Assembly: GCF_008369325.1 (NCBI RefSeq)
Contig: NZ_VOBI01000019.1
Location: forward strand, 1-64,000
Length of the DNA: 64,000 bases
Direction: 5' to 3'
Source of the DNA: Pseudomonas sp. ANT_H12B
GTDB taxonomy: Bacteria > Pseudomonadota > Gammaproteobacteria > Pseudomonadales > Pseudomonadaceae
Translations under genes and position numbers: made by a program
The notes under the pieces: generated by a model
Told to the model about the DNA's origin: nothing
The model's input: only the letters and a program-made list of their open reading frames with translations
Database searches by the model: none
In this document: positions 32,725 through 41,879 of the stretch, piece after piece
How positions within the stretch are numbered: the stretch's first letter is position 1
Layout of the letters: the number at the start of each line of letters is the position of its first letter

Positions 32725-34284
32725 ATGCCCCGTAAAACCTGGCGCGCCGCGCTCGCCGCCTATGCCAGCCCTTCGACGCTCGTACTGCTGCTGCTTGGTT
32801 TCGCCGCCGGCCTGCCCTACATGCTGGTGTTTTCGACACTTTCGGTCTGGCTGCGTGAAGCCGGCGTGGCTCGCGAAACCATCGGCTATGCAAGCCTGAT
32901 CGGCCTGGCCTACGCCTTTAAATGGGTCTGGTCACCGCTGCTCGATCAATGGCGCCTGCCCTTGCTCGGCAAGCTCGGTCGCCGACGTTCCTGGCTGGTG
33001 CTTTCCCAGGCACTGGTCATCCTTGGCCTGGTCGGGATGGGTTTCTGCGACCCGCAAAAGCATTTGTCCTGGTTGATCGCCATTGCCGTGGTCGTGGCCT
33101 TTGCCTCGGCGACTCAAGATATTGCAGTCGACGCTTATCGCCTGGAAATTGCCGACGACAGCCGCCAGGCCGCCCTGGCCGCCAGTTATATGTCCGGCTA
33201 TCGGATTGCTGCGCTGCTGGCCACCGCCGGCGCGCTGTTCTTTGCCGAAGGCTTCGGCTCCACTGGTTTCAACTATAAGCATTCGGCCTGGGCCGGCACT
33301 TACATACTGTTTGGCGCTTTGATGGTTCCGGCACTGTTGACCTCCTTCTTCATGCGTGAACCGCCGGTGCCGCTGCGCACGCAACTGCAGGCCGGACGCT
33401 ACAGCTTTGTGCATCAACTGGCTTCGGTGTTTGTGCTGATCGTGCTGCTGGTGTCCGTACCGGCCATGTTCACCCAGTTCTACAACACCGACTTCGCCAG
33501 TGTGCTGTTCGAAGGCGAGAGCCTGCTTGATCTGCTGCTCGAAGATCGCGCATTCCTGCGGGCGATCCTCTACACCACCCTTACCGCGCTGTGCCTGTCA
33601 GCCATGGGCCGCCGCGGCCTGGCGCCGGTGCTGACGCCAATCAACGACTTCATTCTGCGGTATCGCTGGCAAGCGCTGCTGTTGCTCGGACTGATCGCCA
33701 CCTATCGTATGTCCGATACGGTGATGGGCGTGATGGCGAACGTGTTCTACATCGACCAGGGCTTCACCAAGGATCAGATCGCCAGCGTCAGCAAGATCTT
33801 CGGCCTGATCATGACCCTGGTCGGCGCCGGCATGGGCGGCCTGCTGATCGTGCGCTTCGGCATCCTGCCAATCCTGTTTATCGGTGGTGTTACGTCCGCC
33901 GGCACCAACCTGCTGTTCCTGATGCTCGCCGACATGGGCGCCAACCTGAACATGCTGATCGCCACCATTTCCCTGGATAACTTCAGCTCAGGCCTGGCGA
34001 CCTCAGCGTTTGTCGCCTACCTGTCGAGCCTGACCAACCTCAAGTTCTCCGCGACCCAGTACGCCCTGCTCAGCTCGATCATGCTGTTGCTGCCACGCCT
34101 GATCGGCGGCTACTCGGGGGTCATGGTGGAGAAATTCGGTTATCACAATTTCTTCCTGATCACCGCCCTGCTCGGCGTTCCGACACTATTGCTGATTGCC
34201 CTGCACTGGTTTCAGGAGAGCCGCCGCGAAGGCCCGACCCCCACGCCGGAACCGATTCCGACTCAGGTGGCGGAAGAGTCGTAG
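32725..34284 (+). CDS. ampG: AmpG-like muropeptide permease (MFS)
   Basis: The 519-residue product is a major facilitator with 12 to 14 membrane helices. The start (YASPSTLVLLLLGFAAGLPY) and first loops (SLIGLAYAFKWVWSPLLDQW, RRRSWLVLSQ, ATQDIAVDAYRLE) match AmpG, which brings GlcNAc-anhydro-MurNAc peptides into the cytoplasm during wall recycling and so feeds AmpR/AmpC beta-lactamase induction. The second half has FYIDQGFTKDQIASVSKIFG and NFSSGLATSAFVAYLSSL, also typical. Pseudomonads often carry two such genes (ampG and ampP), and I cannot rule out the second. Confidence 0.88.
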   Translation: MPRKTWRAALAAYASPSTLVLLLLGFAAGLPYMLVFSTLSVWLREAGVARETIGYASLIGLAYAFKWVWSPLLDQWRLPLLGKLGRRRSWLVLSQALVILGLVGMGFCDPQKHLSWLIAIAVVVAFASATQDIAVDAYRLEIADDSRQAALAASYMSGYRIAALLATAGALFFAEGFGSTGFNYKHSAWAGTYILFGALMVPALLTSFFMREPPVPLRTQLQAGRYSFVHQLASVFVLIVLLVSVPAMFTQFYNTDFASVLFEGESLLDLLLEDRAFLRAILYTTLTALCLSAMGRRGLAPVLTPINDFILRYRWQALLLLGLIATYRMSDTVMGVMANVFYIDQGFTKDQIASVSKIFGLIMTLVGAGMGGLLIVRFGILPILFIGGVTSAGTNLLFLMLADMGANLNMLIATISLDNFSSGLATSAFVAYLSSLTNLKFSATQYALLSSIMLLLPRLIGGYSGVMVEKFGYHNFFLITALLGVPTLLLIALHWFQESRREGPTPTPEPIPTQVAEES

Positions 34285-34426
34285 GCTCTATACATAGGAA
34301 GCATCACCGAGGGCTGAGTGATTCTCGCCCTCCTGCCACACAGCTGACCGCACGCCTGTACGCCAGCGGATCTCGCCCGTACAATGCCCGTCATTTCTCG
34401 TCATCAGCAACCGACAACGGCCAACC

Positions 34427-36142
34427 ATGCGCACCAGTCAATTTTTGCTCGCCACACAGAAAGAAACGCCTTCCGATGCGGTCGTGATCAGCCATCAGCT
34501 GATGCTGCGCGCCGGCATGATCCGCAAACTCGCTTCGGGCCTGTATACCTGGCTCCCGATGGGCTTGCGAGTGATGCGCAAGGTCGAAGCCGTCGTTCGT
34601 GAAGAAATGAACGCTGCCGGCTCTCTCGAAGTGTTGATGCCGAGCACCCAGCCAGCTGAACTCTGGCAGGAATCCGGTCGCTGGGAAGAGTACGGCCCTG
34701 AATTGCTGCGCTTCAAGGATCGCCATGGCCGTGACTTCTGCGCCGGTCCGACCCACGAAGAAGTGATCACCGACCTGATGCGCAACGAGTTGAGCAGCTA
34801 CAAACAGCTGCCAATCAACGTGTACCAGATCCAGACCAAATTCCGTGACGAAATCCGCCCACGCTTCGGTTTGATGCGCGGTCGCGAATTCATCATGAAG
34901 GACGCCTACTCGTTCCACGCTGACCAGCCATCGCTGCAGGTCACCTACGACCGTATGCACCAGGCCTACTGCAACGTGTTCACCCGTCTGGGCCTGAAGT
35001 TCCGTCCTGTAGAAGCCGACAACGGCTCCATCGGCGGCGCCGGCTCCCACGAGTTCCACGTGCTGGCTGAATCCGGCGAAGACGATATCGTCTTCAGCAA
35101 CGGCTCCGACTATGCGGCGAACATCGAGAAAGCCGAAGCCGTGCCACGCGAGACTTCCCGCGCAGCACCTGCCGAAGAGCTGCGCCTGGTCGACACGCCG
35201 AACGCCAAAACCATTGCGCAACTGGTCGAAGGCTTCAATCTGCCGATCGAAAAGACCATCAAGACCCTCGTGGTTCACGCCGAAGAAGCAGGCAAGCTGA
35301 TTGCCCTGATCATCCGTGGCGACCATGAGCTAAACGAAATCAAGGCCGCCAACCAGCCGGGCGTTGCCAGCCCGCTGGTCATGGCGTCCGAAGGCGAACT
35401 GCGCGACGCCATTGGCGCCGGTGCCGGTTCCCTCGGCCCGTTGAACCTGCCGCTGCCGATCATCATCGACCGTTCGGTCGAGCTGATGAGCGACTTCGGT
35501 ATTGGTGCCAACATCGACGACAAGCACTACTTCGGCGTGAACTGGGAGCGTGATCTGCCGGTTCCGACCGTTGCCGACCTGCGTAACGTCGTGGCCGGCG
35601 ACCCAAGCCCGGACGGTAAAGGCACCCTGGAAATCAAGCGCGGCATCGAAGTCGGGCACATCTTCCAGCTGGGCAACAAATACAGCAAAGCGATGAAGTG
35701 CGAAGTGCTGGGCGAGAACGGCAAGCCGGTCACTCTGGAAATGGGTTGCTACGGCATCGGCGTCTCCCGTGTGGTAGCTGCGGCCATCGAGCAGAGCAAC
35801 GACGCCAACGGGATCATCTGGAGCGACACGCTGGCTCCGTTCCAGATCGCTCTGGTGCCGCTGCGCTACGAAACCGAACAGGTTCGCGAAGCCACCGACA
35901 AGCTGTACGCAGAACTGACGGCGGCCGGTTTCGAAGTGCTGCTGGACGACCGCGACAAGAAAACCAGCCCGGGCATCAAGTTCGCGGACATGGAGCTGAT
36001 CGGCATTCCTCACCGGATCGTGGTCAGTGACCGCGGCCTCGCCGAAGGCAATCTGGAATACAAGAGCCGCACCGAGCCCGAAGCGCAAGCGCTGCCGGTC
36101 GCAGACGTGCTGTCCTTCCTTCAGTCCCGTATCCGCCGCTGA
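34427..36142 (+). CDS. proS: prolyl-tRNA synthetase
   Basis: The 571-residue product is the bacterial-type class II enzyme with motif 1 (ASGLYTWLPMGLRVMRKV), motif 2 (TKFRDEIRPRFGLMRGREFIMKD in two parts) and motif 3 (GCYGIGVSRVVAA). It also carries the INS editing domain at about 230-400 that hydrolyses Ala-tRNA(Pro), and the anticodon-binding domain (DRDKKTSPGIKFADMELIG). It joins proline to tRNA(Pro). It is followed 17 bases later by a lipoprotein gene on the same strand. Confidence 0.98.
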   Translation: MRTSQFLLATQKETPSDAVVISHQLMLRAGMIRKLASGLYTWLPMGLRVMRKVEAVVREEMNAAGSLEVLMPSTQPAELWQESGRWEEYGPELLRFKDRHGRDFCAGPTHEEVITDLMRNELSSYKQLPINVYQIQTKFRDEIRPRFGLMRGREFIMKDAYSFHADQPSLQVTYDRMHQAYCNVFTRLGLKFRPVEADNGSIGGAGSHEFHVLAESGEDDIVFSNGSDYAANIEKAEAVPRETSRAAPAEELRLVDTPNAKTIAQLVEGFNLPIEKTIKTLVVHAEEAGKLIALIIRGDHELNEIKAANQPGVASPLVMASEGELRDAIGAGAGSLGPLNLPLPIIIDRSVELMSDFGIGANIDDKHYFGVNWERDLPVPTVADLRNVVAGDPSPDGKGTLEIKRGIEVGHIFQLGNKYSKAMKCEVLGENGKPVTLEMGCYGIGVSRVVAAAIEQSNDANGIIWSDTLAPFQIALVPLRYETEQVREATDKLYAELTAAGFEVLLDDRDKKTSPGIKFADMELIGIPHRIVVSDRGLAEGNLEYKSRTEPEAQALPVADVLSFLQSRIRR

Positions 36143-36159
36143 CACCAGATAGAGAAGTC

Positions 36160-37113
36160 ATGTTCAAGCGAAACACCTTAGGCCTCGGTGGTGCCGCCCT
36201 GTGCGGCACCCTGCTGGTCAGCGGCTGTGCCAATCACATGTCACAACGCAGCGAGCACGAGGAACGTGTCGAGCGTAAATTGCTCGATCACAGCCTGCAG
36301 ATTGATGTCGGCGAGCCCAAAGTGCTTGAGCTGCCGCAGCGTCGGGTGAAAATCCACGAGCAGAAGACTTTCGAAGTCACAGAATTCGAAGTCACACGTC
36401 ACTATGATCGCTATACGCCTTACCAACCCTGGCGGGAGGTCTACGAGATTCCGCTGGGCGCGGTGGCCGTGGTGGGCGGTGTCGGCGCGAACGTGGTCAA
36501 CGTATTTGCCCTCGGCAATCTGCCGGATAGCGTGACCAAGGACTGGTTCAGCTACGGTTTTGCCGGGCTCAACCCGTTCATGAATGCGCAGTCCAACGGC
36601 CGTGCGCAACAAAATCTGGCGGGTATCGACGAGGTCCAACTGGACAAGCGCACTGAATACTCGAGCCTGCCATGGAGCGAGCGTCCGGTGGTAGTCAAGG
36701 CCGGCAAGGAAACGTTCCAGCTGACCACCGACAAGAACGGCGTCTTGCGCATGAACCTGCTAGACAGCCCGTTTGCCGAGCACGACATCAATCATCTGAG
36801 CCGGTTGCTGATCAGTGTCGAAGATGCCCAGGACGATGTGCACACCGACTCGTCCCTGGCAGTCAGTAGCTCGTTGCGCGGCAAGCTGCTCGAAGCTCAC
36901 GGGCTGATTTACGACGACCTCGAAGACGACGAAGTGAGCCAGTGGGTACACCGGGTCAAACGCCTGTCGGAGCTAGGCCTGGAAGAAGAAGCCAGCGAAC
37001 TGGAACAGAGCCTGATCGAACTGACCCGCAACGATCCTGAGTTGCAGACTGAATTCCTCAAGTCATTGACTAAGGATGCCGGGCGACTGGTGGCGGATCC
37101 GGGACCGAATTAA
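36160..37113 (+). CDS. lipoprotein of unknown function downstream of proS
   Basis: The 317-residue product has a lipoprotein signal ending in LLVSGC (Cys about residue 23). A beta-rich middle with one hydrophobic stretch (EIPLGAVAVVGGVGANVVNVFALG, about 105-128) and an acidic helical C-terminus (YDDLEDDEVSQWVHRVKRLSELG, EEEASELEQSLIEL) follow. I do not recognise a named domain. The gene lies 17 bases from proS and probably shares its mRNA; the same position is occupied by a hypothetical gene in P. aeruginosa (PA0957, from memory). Confidence 0.75.
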   Translation: MFKRNTLGLGGAALCGTLLVSGCANHMSQRSEHEERVERKLLDHSLQIDVGEPKVLELPQRRVKIHEQKTFEVTEFEVTRHYDRYTPYQPWREVYEIPLGAVAVVGGVGANVVNVFALGNLPDSVTKDWFSYGFAGLNPFMNAQSNGRAQQNLAGIDEVQLDKRTEYSSLPWSERPVVVKAGKETFQLTTDKNGVLRMNLLDSPFAEHDINHLSRLLISVEDAQDDVHTDSSLAVSSSLRGKLLEAHGLIYDDLEDDEVSQWVHRVKRLSELGLEEEASELEQSLIELTRNDPELQTEFLKSLTKDAGRLVADPGPN

Positions 37114-37124
37114 GGCCTATAAAG

Positions 37125-37190
37125 CATCGCGGGCAAGCCCGCTCCCACAGGTACTGCATCGTCCCTGTGGGAGCGGGCTCGCCCGCGATG
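37125..37190. repeat. GCGAGC-family palindrome pair
   Basis: CATCGCGGGCAAGCCCGCTC at the left is matched inversely by GAGCGGGCTCGCCCGCGATG at the right, with CCCACAGG and CCTGTGGG also pairing, so that 27 bases on each side can form one long arm. It separates convergent genes. Confidence 0.9.
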
Positions 37191-37222
37191 GCATTCTGAA
37201 GCAAACCGCCCCTATAAAATCC

Positions 37223-38284
37223 CTACCGCTCAAACAACTCCATCTGTTCGAACCCGCCCCGCAAATCCTCCAGCCTTACTCCAATCCCCAACAAGCGCAC
37301 CGGTTTTCCGCCACGATTGAAGGCCTGGGTCAGCAATAACTGATAACTGCCCAAATCCCGCCCTGCCCCGGCCTGCTCCAGCGTGGTCTGGGTGAAATCA
37401 TGGAATTTCACTTTGACGAACGGCTTGCCCGGTCGATAGCTGTTGTCGATACGTGCCATGCGGCCCGCCAGTGTTTCCAGCAGCTCGGGTAGTTTGTCCA
37501 GACAGCTCACCAGATCCGGCAGATCCACGTCGTAGGTGTTTTCAACACTGATCGACTGTCGACGGCTGTCGTTGTGGACCACTCGATCATCAATCCCACG
37601 GGCCAGACTCCAGAGTCGTTCGCCAAAGCTGCCAAATTCGCGCACCAGGGCCAACTTGCCCCATTCACGCAGATGCGAACAATCGACAATGCCGAGCCTG
37701 CCCAACTTGTCGGCGGTGACTTTACCGACGCCGTGCAGCTTGCTCACCGGCAACCCACTGACAAAATCTTCGACCTGATCCGGCGTAATGACGAACAAGC
37801 CATTGGGCTTTTTCCAGTCGCTGGCAATCTTGGCGAGAAACTTGTTCGGCGCCACACCGGCCGAGACCGTGATGTGCAACTGATTGGATACCCGTCGGCG
37901 GATGTCTTGGGCAATTCGCGTGGCGCTGCCGCCCAAATGTGCGCAATCCGACACGTCGAGGTACGCCTCATCCAGGGAAAGCGGCTCGATCATGTCGGTG
38001 TAATCGCGAAAGATCGTATGAATTTCCTTCGACGCTTCTCTATAGGCGTCCATGCGCGGCTTGACGATGATCAAGTCCGGACACAGCTTCAACGCATGCC
38101 CGGAAGACATCGCCGAACGCACTCCATAAGCCCGCGCTTCGTAATTGCAGGTGGCGATCACTCCGCGCCGATCCGCCGAACCGCCTACCGCCAGGGGCTT
38201 ACCGGCCAGGCGCGGGTCGTCACGCATCTCGATGGCGGCGTAGAAGCAGTCACAATCGACGTGGATGATTTTTCGCTGCGTCAT
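37223..38284 (-). CDS. dinB: DNA polymerase IV
   Basis: The start at ATG 38284 gives MTQRKIIHVDCDCFYAAIEM, with 353 residues in all, the normal length for the Y-family translesion polymerase. Catalytic motifs HVDCDCFYAAIE (Asp pair and steric gate) and LSLDEAYLDVSD (Asp-Glu) are present, as are the helix-hairpin-helix LPVSKLHGVGKVTADKLGRLG and the little-finger domain. The last residues EDLRGGFEQMELFER contain QMELF, the beta-clamp-binding motif. A LexA box lies 69-84 bases upstream, so it belongs to the SOS regulon. Confidence 0.97.
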   Translation of the reverse strand: MTQRKIIHVDCDCFYAAIEMRDDPRLAGKPLAVGGSADRRGVIATCNYEARAYGVRSAMSSGHALKLCPDLIIVKPRMDAYREASKEIHTIFRDYTDMIEPLSLDEAYLDVSDCAHLGGSATRIAQDIRRRVSNQLHITVSAGVAPNKFLAKIASDWKKPNGLFVITPDQVEDFVSGLPVSKLHGVGKVTADKLGRLGIVDCSHLREWGKLALVREFGSFGERLWSLARGIDDRVVHNDSRRQSISVENTYDVDLPDLVSCLDKLPELLETLAGRMARIDNSYRPGKPFVKVKFHDFTQTTLEQAGAGRDLGSYQLLLTQAFNRGGKPVRLLGIGVRLEDLRGGFEQMELFER

Positions 38285-38352
38285 ATAAAAGCGCTGTTCA
38301 TGGTGAAGAAACGGCCTTGTTGCGAGCCGGATCGGCAGTATCTCACTGACAC

Positions 38353-38368
38353 CTGTATATAGCACCAG
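38353..38368. promoter_or_regulatory. LexA box upstream of dinB
   Basis: The 16-base site CTGTATATAGCACCAG fits the CTG-N10-CAG consensus with a TATATA half typical of gamma-proteobacterial SOS boxes. It lies 69 bases upstream of the dinB start codon, where it would cover the promoter. Confidence 0.85.
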
Positions 38369-38544
38369 TAGTCTGAATCTTCTTTCCCGCTTGTAGGAAA
38401 AGCACTGGATGAATTTATTTTCTCAATCGAAAAGCACCGCCCAATAGAGCTGAAAGCCTTGCCATGCCTGCGTCTCAGGGCCATCAACCCACCTCTTGAA
38501 CAAGCTAAGCGATTGAACCTGAACAGGTTTCTCAGGATTTAAGG

Positions 38545-38572
38545 TTGACAGCCCTGAGATCCTCTGTAGAAT
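38545..38572 (+). promoter_or_regulatory. sigma-70 promoter of tRNA-fMet copy 1
   Basis: TTGACA at 38545-38550, a 16-base spacer and TAGAAT at 38567-38572 precede the tRNA by 13 bases. This is a near-consensus promoter. Confidence 0.88.
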
Positions 38573-38585
38573 GCCGACACACAGA

Positions 38586-38662
<77 letters not shown>

Positions 38663-38668
38663 AACATC

Positions 38669-38700
38669 AAAAAAGGCTACTCGAAAGAGTGGCCTTTTTT
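38669..38700 (+). terminator. terminator of tRNA-fMet copy 1
   Basis: AAAAAAGGCTACTC, tetraloop GAAA and GAGTGGCCTTTTTT form a stem with one T-G pair and a T-run just after the tRNA. Confidence 0.92.
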
Positions 38701-38841
38701 GTGCGCGTCTGTTTTGGCGAAGCGACGCGCATCCCCTGCCCCGCACCGAAACGAGAAATCGTTCTGTTTCCGAAACTTAGCTCTCCCTTGCGACCGTTCA
38801 CCGCTCATTTACGCTTATTTGGCTCTATTGAAGATTAACGG

Positions 38842-38869
38842 TTGACACCCCGGCGTATCTCTATAGAAT
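38842..38869 (+). promoter_or_regulatory. sigma-70 promoter of tRNA-fMet copy 2
   Basis: TTGACA at 38842-38847 and TAGAAT at 38864-38869 are separated by 16 bases, the same geometry as for copy 1, though the spacer sequence differs. Confidence 0.88.
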
Positions 38870-38882
38870 GCCGCCACACAGA

Positions 38883-38959
<77 letters not shown>

Positions 38960-38965
38960 AACATC

Positions 38966-38997
38966 AAAAAAGGCTACTCGAAAGAGTGGCCTTTTTT
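38966..38997 (+). terminator. terminator of tRNA-fMet copy 2
   Basis: It has the same stem, GAAA tetraloop and T-run as the terminator of copy 1. Confidence 0.92.
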
Positions 38998-39236
38998 GTG
39001 TCTGTTGAAAAAGTCCTTTCGCAACAACGATCTGTCACTGTGTAGTGAGGCCTGCGGGATCACCAAAGCTCTGAGTCCAAACTATGCTGGATCGCGAACA
39101 GAACCCGCTACGACTGATGAAGCGCCGTCGCCTGATTGCGGTGAGTGGCGTTAATATTTGTGATTATTTTTTCTACAGGGATTGGTAACTTGGCTGGATA
39201 CCTCCATCCTGTCGCGCACAATCCAAGAGGTGATTG

Positions 39237-41879
39237 ATGCGCGCCAACTCGTCTGATCCACAAGACACTGTCACAGCGACACAACCGATCAAGGCCGAGC
39301 GTTTGCGCTTGTTGGATCTGGTCAGCAAGTATCGTCAGCCCATCGGCCTGGCGGTCACCCTGCTGTTGTTCGCGATCGCGCTGATTGCCTGTCGTCATTT
39401 GCTGAGCGAACTGGATCTGTACGCTCTGCACGACTCGATTCTCGACGTTCCGAAACCGGCATTACTCGGTGCGCTGGGTGCGACCGTGGCCGGGTTCATT
39501 ATTCTGCTGGGCTACGAATGGTCGGCCAGCCGTTATGCCGGCGTGACACTGGCGCCGCGAACATTGGCGCTGGGGGGCTTCACCGCGTTCGCCATCGGCA
39601 ATGCCATCGGTCTTTCGATGCTCTCGGGAGGTTCGGTTCGCTACCGTCTATATGCACGTCACGGCCTGGGGGCAACCGAAGTTGCCCACATGACGCTGTT
39701 CGCCAGCCTCTCGCTCGGCTGCGCCCTGCCACCGCTGGCCGCCCTGGCGACTCTCAGCAACCTGCCTGCCGCCTCCGCCGCGCTGGGTCTTTCCGAGATG
39801 TTGCTGGGCGCGATTGCAGTGGCCGTGTTGCTGCTGTTCTCGGTACTGGCCATCGGCATCTACCGCCGCCGCCTGCCGGAACAGCCCTTACCGGATAATC
39901 TGCTGGTCAAGGTCGGCCGTCGCACCTTGCGCCTGCCGGGCCGTCGCCTGACATTCCTGCAACTGATCATCACAGCCCTGGACGTGGCCGCCGCCGCGAC
40001 CGTGCTCTATCTATTACTGCCTGAAGCGCCGCCCTTCGGTGCGTTCCTGCTGGTGTACTTGCTGGCCCTGGCCGCCGGCGTGCTCAGCCACGTACCCGGC
40101 GGTGTCGGGGTGTTCGAAGCGATCCTGCTGGCCGCGTTCTCCGACACACTCGGCGCCGCACCGCTGGCTGCCGCCCTGCTGCTCTATCGCCTGATCTATG
40201 TGGTCCTGCCGTTGTTGGTGGCGTGCTTGCTGCTGCTGATCAACGAAGGTCAGCGGGTGTTCCAGACACGTCAGTCACTGCGCGCCGCATCGGGTTTGGC
40301 CGCGCCGATTCTGGCGGTGCTGGTATTTCTGTCCGGCGTGGTGCTGCTGTTCTCCGGTGTGACACCGGAAATCGATACGCGCCTGGAACACATCGGCTTT
40401 CTGATCCCGCATCGACTGGTAGACGCCTCGCACTTCGGTGCCAGCCTGGTCGGCGTTCTGTGCTTGCTGCTGGCCCAGGGGCTGCGTCGCCGACTGTCGG
40501 CCGCCTGGATGCTGACCACCATCTTGTTGCTGGTCGGCGCCCTGCTCTCGTTGCTCAAAGGCTTCGATTGGGAAGAAGCCTGCTTGTTGACGCTGACGGC
40601 GAGTTTATTGGGCGTTTTCCGCAGCTCGTTCTATCGCCCCAGCCGTCTGACTGAGGTGCCGTTCTCGCCGCTGTATCTGGTGGCGAGCCTGTGCGTACTC
40701 GGCGCGTCGATCTGGCTGTTGCTGTTCGCCTATCAGGACGTCCCGTACAGCCATCAGCTCTGGTGGCAGTTCACCCTCGACGCCGACGCCCCGCGTGGCT
40801 TGCGCTCACTGCTCGGTGCCGCGGTGCTGCTGGTGGTGGTTTCCCTGACCTGGCTGCTGCGTACCGCGCGCCCGGTGATTCATTTGCCGACACCCGATGA
40901 ACTGGACCGCGCGGTAAAAATCCTCATGGCTTCCGCCCAACCGGATGGTGGCCTGGCCCTGACCGGTGACAAGGCGTTGCTGTTTCACCCGAACGACGAG
41001 GCGTTCCTGATGTACGCCCGCCGTGGCCGCAGCCTGGTGGCGCTGTACGACCCGATCGGCCCGACCCAGCAACGGGCGGAAATGATCTGGCAGTTCCGCG
41101 ACCTTTGCGACCTCCACCACGCCCGCCCTGTGTTCTATCAAGTGCGCGCCGAGAACCTGCCGTACTACATGGACATCGGGCTGACCGCGATCAAGCTCGG
41201 CGAAGAAGCCCGGGTCGATCTGCGGCGCTTTGATCTCGAGGCCAAAGGCAAAGAGATGAAGGACCTGCGCTACACCTGGAACCGTGGCACCCGCGACGGC
41301 CTGTCGCTGGAGATTTTTGAGCCGGGGCATGCGCCGATGGATGAACTCAAGGTGATTTCCGATGCCTGGCTGACCGGCAAGAAGGTGCGCGAGAAAGGCT
41401 TTTCGCTCGGCCGCTTTAGTGATGATTACCTCAAGCATTTCCGCGTTGCGGTGATTCGTTTCGAAGGACGTCCGGTGGCGTTTGCCAATTTGCTCGAGAC
41501 TTACGGCCATGACCTGGCCAGCCTCGACCTGATGCGCGCACACCCGGACGCCCCCAAGCTGACCATGGAGTTCATGATGGTCGGCCTGATTCAACATTAT
41601 AAAAATCATGGATATGCGCGCTTCAGCCTGGGCATGGTGCCGTTGTCGGGGCTACAACCCCGTCGCGGCGCGCCACTGACTCAGCGTCTGGGCTCGATGG
41701 TTTTCCGCCGTGGTGAGCAGCTCTACAACTTTCAAGGCTTGCGCCGCTTCAAAGACAAATTCCAGCCTGACTGGGAACCCCGTTATATGGCCGTGCCCGC
41801 CGGACTCGATCCGCTGGTTGCCCTGGCCGACACTGCTGCCCTGATTGCGGGCGGCTTGACTGGATTGGTGAAACGCTGA
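39237..41879 (+). CDS. mprF: aminoacyl-phosphatidylglycerol synthase/flippase MprF
   Basis: The ATG at 39237 has AAGAGGTGATTG upstream. The 880-residue product has an N-terminal flippase part with about 14 membrane helices (to about residue 540, including SHVPGGVGVFEAILL) and a C-terminal cytosolic synthase of the DUF2156 GNAT-like fold with YARRGRSLVALYDPIGP, RYTWNRGTRDGLSLEIF and GYARFSLGMVPLSGL. It moves an amino acid from aminoacyl-tRNA to phosphatidylglycerol, which lowers surface charge and protects against cationic peptides and acid. The P. aeruginosa homologue PA0920 uses alanine. It is translationally coupled to the hydrolase gene virJ. Confidence 0.94.
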   Translation: MRANSSDPQDTVTATQPIKAERLRLLDLVSKYRQPIGLAVTLLLFAIALIACRHLLSELDLYALHDSILDVPKPALLGALGATVAGFIILLGYEWSASRYAGVTLAPRTLALGGFTAFAIGNAIGLSMLSGGSVRYRLYARHGLGATEVAHMTLFASLSLGCALPPLAALATLSNLPAASAALGLSEMLLGAIAVAVLLLFSVLAIGIYRRRLPEQPLPDNLLVKVGRRTLRLPGRRLTFLQLIITALDVAAAATVLYLLLPEAPPFGAFLLVYLLALAAGVLSHVPGGVGVFEAILLAAFSDTLGAAPLAAALLLYRLIYVVLPLLVACLLLLINEGQRVFQTRQSLRAASGLAAPILAVLVFLSGVVLLFSGVTPEIDTRLEHIGFLIPHRLVDASHFGASLVGVLCLLLAQGLRRRLSAAWMLTTILLLVGALLSLLKGFDWEEACLLTLTASLLGVFRSSFYRPSRLTEVPFSPLYLVASLCVLGASIWLLLFAYQDVPYSHQLWWQFTLDADAPRGLRSLLGAAVLLVVVSLTWLLRTARPVIHLPTPDELDRAVKILMASAQPDGGLALTGDKALLFHPNDEAFLMYARRGRSLVALYDPIGPTQQRAEMIWQFRDLCDLHHARPVFYQVRAENLPYYMDIGLTAIKLGEEARVDLRRFDLEAKGKEMKDLRYTWNRGTRDGLSLEIFEPGHAPMDELKVISDAWLTGKKVREKGFSLGRFSDDYLKHFRVAVIRFEGRPVAFANLLETYGHDLASLDLMRAHPDAPKLTMEFMMVGLIQHYKNHGYARFSLGMVPLSGLQPRRGAPLTQRLGSMVFRRGEQLYNFQGLRRFKDKFQPDWEPRYMAVPAGLDPLVALADTAALIAGGLTGLVKR

